From Ktedonobacterales bacterium (GTDB lineage Bacteria; Chloroflexota; Ktedonobacteria; Ktedonobacterales; JADMIN01), in the NCBI GenBank assembly GCA_025928125.1, contig JAICKD010000170.1:1-6929 (forward strand): a stretch of DNA of 6,929 nt, read 5' to 3'. Under the pieces are notes generated by a model. That model did no database searches. It was not told the DNA's origin and was given only the letters and a program-made list of their open reading frames with translations. A program made the position numbers and the translations under genes. Of the stretch, positions 5,735 through 6,929 are shown piece by piece. Each line of letters starts with the position of its first letter. Position 1 is the stretch's first letter.

Positions 5735-5891
5735 GCCAAAACGTGGCGGCTGGCGGTTAAAACCGCGCCTGAACGACCTTCGCTACGCTGCGGCCACAAA
5801 ACCCGCCTGCGCGGGTTCCAGAGACGCATGTCCGACGAAATCGGGATGCAAGCGCCATTGCGGCCAAGTTTCGCGGACGTTTCGCGCAGAG
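5735..5891. other. Non-coding part of the gap upstream of ppdK
   Basis: No gene is supported here; short open frames lack domains and ribosome binding sites. What can be seen: a small GCGGT/ACCGC hairpin (5753-5766), the AACCCGC/GCGGGTT hairpin described as a terminator, and GTTTCGCG twice with an 11-base period (5868-5875, 5879-5886). The stretch from about 5775 to 5886 has the look of a dispersed non-coding repeat, but one copy in this window cannot show that. Confidence 0.5.
5798..5817 (-). terminator. Possible intrinsic terminator of the decarboxylase-family gene
   Basis: AACCCGC (5811-5817 on the minus strand) and GCGGGTT (5800-5806) form a perfect 7-bp stem with a 4-base loop, 74 bases after the TAG at 5892-5894. 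Only four T follow in all (5801-5798), two of them inside the stem, so it is a weak candidate. Its place between the upstream stop and the ppdK TATAAT box is sensible. Confidence 0.4.
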
Positions 5892-6929
5892 CTATCGCTG
5901 CTCGTTGGCGAGGCGGATGATGGCGGCGAGGCTGCGCTCGATGTCGTCGTCGGTGGTGGCGTAGGAGGAGACGCTGATGCGCATGGCGGCGCGCCCCTGC
6001 CAGACGGTGCCGCCACACCAGCATGTGCCGTCCCGCTGCACGGCGGCGATGACCCGGCAGGTCGTCTCGTCGTCGCCGAAGGCTACCAGCACCTGATTGA
6101 AGCCGACCTCGTTGAGGACATCGTAGCCCGCCGCGCGCAGTCCCTCGGCGAAGCGGGTGGCGTGGCGGCAGCAGCGCTCGACCAGATCGGCCACGCCCGC
6201 GCGCCCCAGCGTTCGGAGCGCCGCCCATACCTCGGCGCCACGCGCACGCCGCGACGATTCGGGCGTGTAGTGCATCGGGTCGCGCTGGTCGGCGGTGGGC
6301 AGATAGGAGGCGGTGGCGGCCATGGCGCTACGCAGGGCGTTGGCGTCGCGGACGAACGCCAGCCCGCAGTCGTACAGCGTATTCAGGTACTTGTGCGCGT
6401 CGGTCGCCCAGGAGTCGGCCCCGGCAAAGTCGGCGACGAGCGAGGCGCGCTCGGGGGCGGCTGCCGCCCAGAGGCCGAACGCGCCATCCACATGCACCCA
6501 TGCGCCCGCGCGACGCGCCCACGGCAGTATCTCGCCCGCCGGGTCGAACGCGCCGGTGTTGACGTTGCCCGCCTGGACGCAGACAATCGCCGGGCCGGTG
6601 ATCTCCGGCAATGCATCGGCGCGCATGCGCCCCTGGCCATCGACGGGGACGGTGACGACACGGCTACGCCCCATCCCCAGCAGCGCGAGCGCTTTGTGGA
6701 GCGTGGTATGCGCCTCGGCGCCGACGACGACAGTGATGGGTGGCGCGCCAAAGAGGCCATCCGCCTCGACATCCCAGCCGACGCGGCGCAGGACGGCATG
6801 ACGCGCGGCAGCCAGCGCGGTGAAGTTGGCCATCGTCGCGCCCGTGACGAACGCGCCGCCAGTCCCGGCAGGCAGGCCGAGGATATCCAGCAGCCAGCCG
6901 AGGGCGATTGTTTCGAGTTCGGCGGCGAC
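5892..6929 (-). CDS. PLP-dependent group II decarboxylase-family protein (5' truncated by window edge)
   Basis: The frame is open to base 6929 and stops at TAG 5892-5894, giving 345 visible residues; the N-terminal part is outside. The family (Pyridoxal_deC, aromatic-L-amino-acid/glutamate decarboxylase type) removes the carboxyl group of an amino acid with pyridoxal phosphate; some relatives are aldehyde synthases. In visible numbering: ELETIALGWLLDILGLP, then GGAFVTGATMANFTALAAAR (the phosphate-binding region), H74 in AEAHTTLHKALALLGMG (expected to stack on the cofactor), D148 in VHVDGAFGLW (binds the ring nitrogen), and the cofactor lysine K180 in DAHKYLN (codon 6390-6392). The C-terminal GTVWQGRAAMRISVSSYATT is typical. 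The internal ATG at 6833 is not the start because family sequence continues upstream of it. The amino acid substrate cannot be read from the sequence. A weak terminator and the ppdK promoter downstream suggest separate transcription. Confidence 0.92.
   Translation of the reverse strand, partial: VAAELETIALGWLLDILGLPAGTGGAFVTGATMANFTALAAARHAVLRRVGWDVEADGLFGAPPITVVVGAEAHTTLHKALALLGMGRSRVVTVPVDGQGRMRADALPEITGPAIVCVQAGNVNTGAFDPAGEILPWARRAGAWVHVDGAFGLWAAAAPERASLVADFAGADSWATDAHKYLNTLYDCGLAFVRDANALRSAMAATASYLPTADQRDPMHYTPESSRRARGAEVWAALRTLGRAGVADLVERCCRHATRFAEGLRAAGYDVLNEVGFNQVLVAFGDDETTCRVIAAVQRDGTCWCGGTVWQGRAAMRISVSSYATTDDDIERSLAAIIRLANEQR

Noticed and set aside
1498..6929. An amine pathway linking the decarboxylase-family protein with the BltD-like acetyltransferase
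   Set aside because: They are about 4 kb apart on opposite strands with unrelated genes between; the substrates of both are unknown.

Overview
The window is G+C-rich bacterial DNA (most coding stretches roughly 60-75% G+C by hand count). It holds six protein-coding genes, two of them cut by the window edges, and no RNA genes, CRISPR array, insertion sequence or prophage genes. The gene content and the C-rich/G-rich intergenic repeats fit a high-GC environmental bacterium. My best guess is a member of the Chloroflexota, held with low confidence because nothing here is a firm taxonomic marker.

Layout from left to right: (1) the 3' end of an unrecognised, helix-rich protein on + (1-612), ending in a good intrinsic terminator; (2) a 215-base convergent gap packed with C-runs, G-runs and two inverted repeat copies; (3) a DUF4287-DUF5655 protein on - (828-1415); (4) a divergently transcribed GNAT acetyltransferase resembling the BltD polyamine acetyltransferases on + (1498-1998); (5) a predicted PD-(D/E)XK nuclease with a NucS/DUF91-type catalytic domain on - (2019-2771), of lower G+C than its neighbours; (6) pyruvate, phosphate dikinase (ppdK) on - (2836-5613), 64 bases upstream of the nuclease gene; (7) a 278-base gap carrying a weak terminator, a perfect TATAAT box and a repeat copy inside the ppdK leader; (8) the C-terminal part of a PLP-dependent group II decarboxylase-family protein on - (5892-6929, open at the right edge).

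How it works together: PPDK interconverts pyruvate and phosphoenolpyruvate and is the only clear central-metabolism gene. The nuclease gene probably shares its transcript or part of it. The other genes look like independent units, and no multi-gene pathway or defence island can be supported. The most interesting non-coding signal is the repeat family. Two full copies read on the minus strand as four runs of 4-5 G with loops of 1, 3 and 1 bases, a very strong G-quadruplex motif. One of these sits in the predicted ppdK 5' leader, where the same G-runs also form one arm of an 11-bp hairpin, so the two structures exclude each other just upstream of the ribosome binding site. The most interesting protein signal is in PPDK: the threonine two residues before the catalytic histidine, the site phosphorylated by the PPDK regulatory protein in well-studied members, is glycine.
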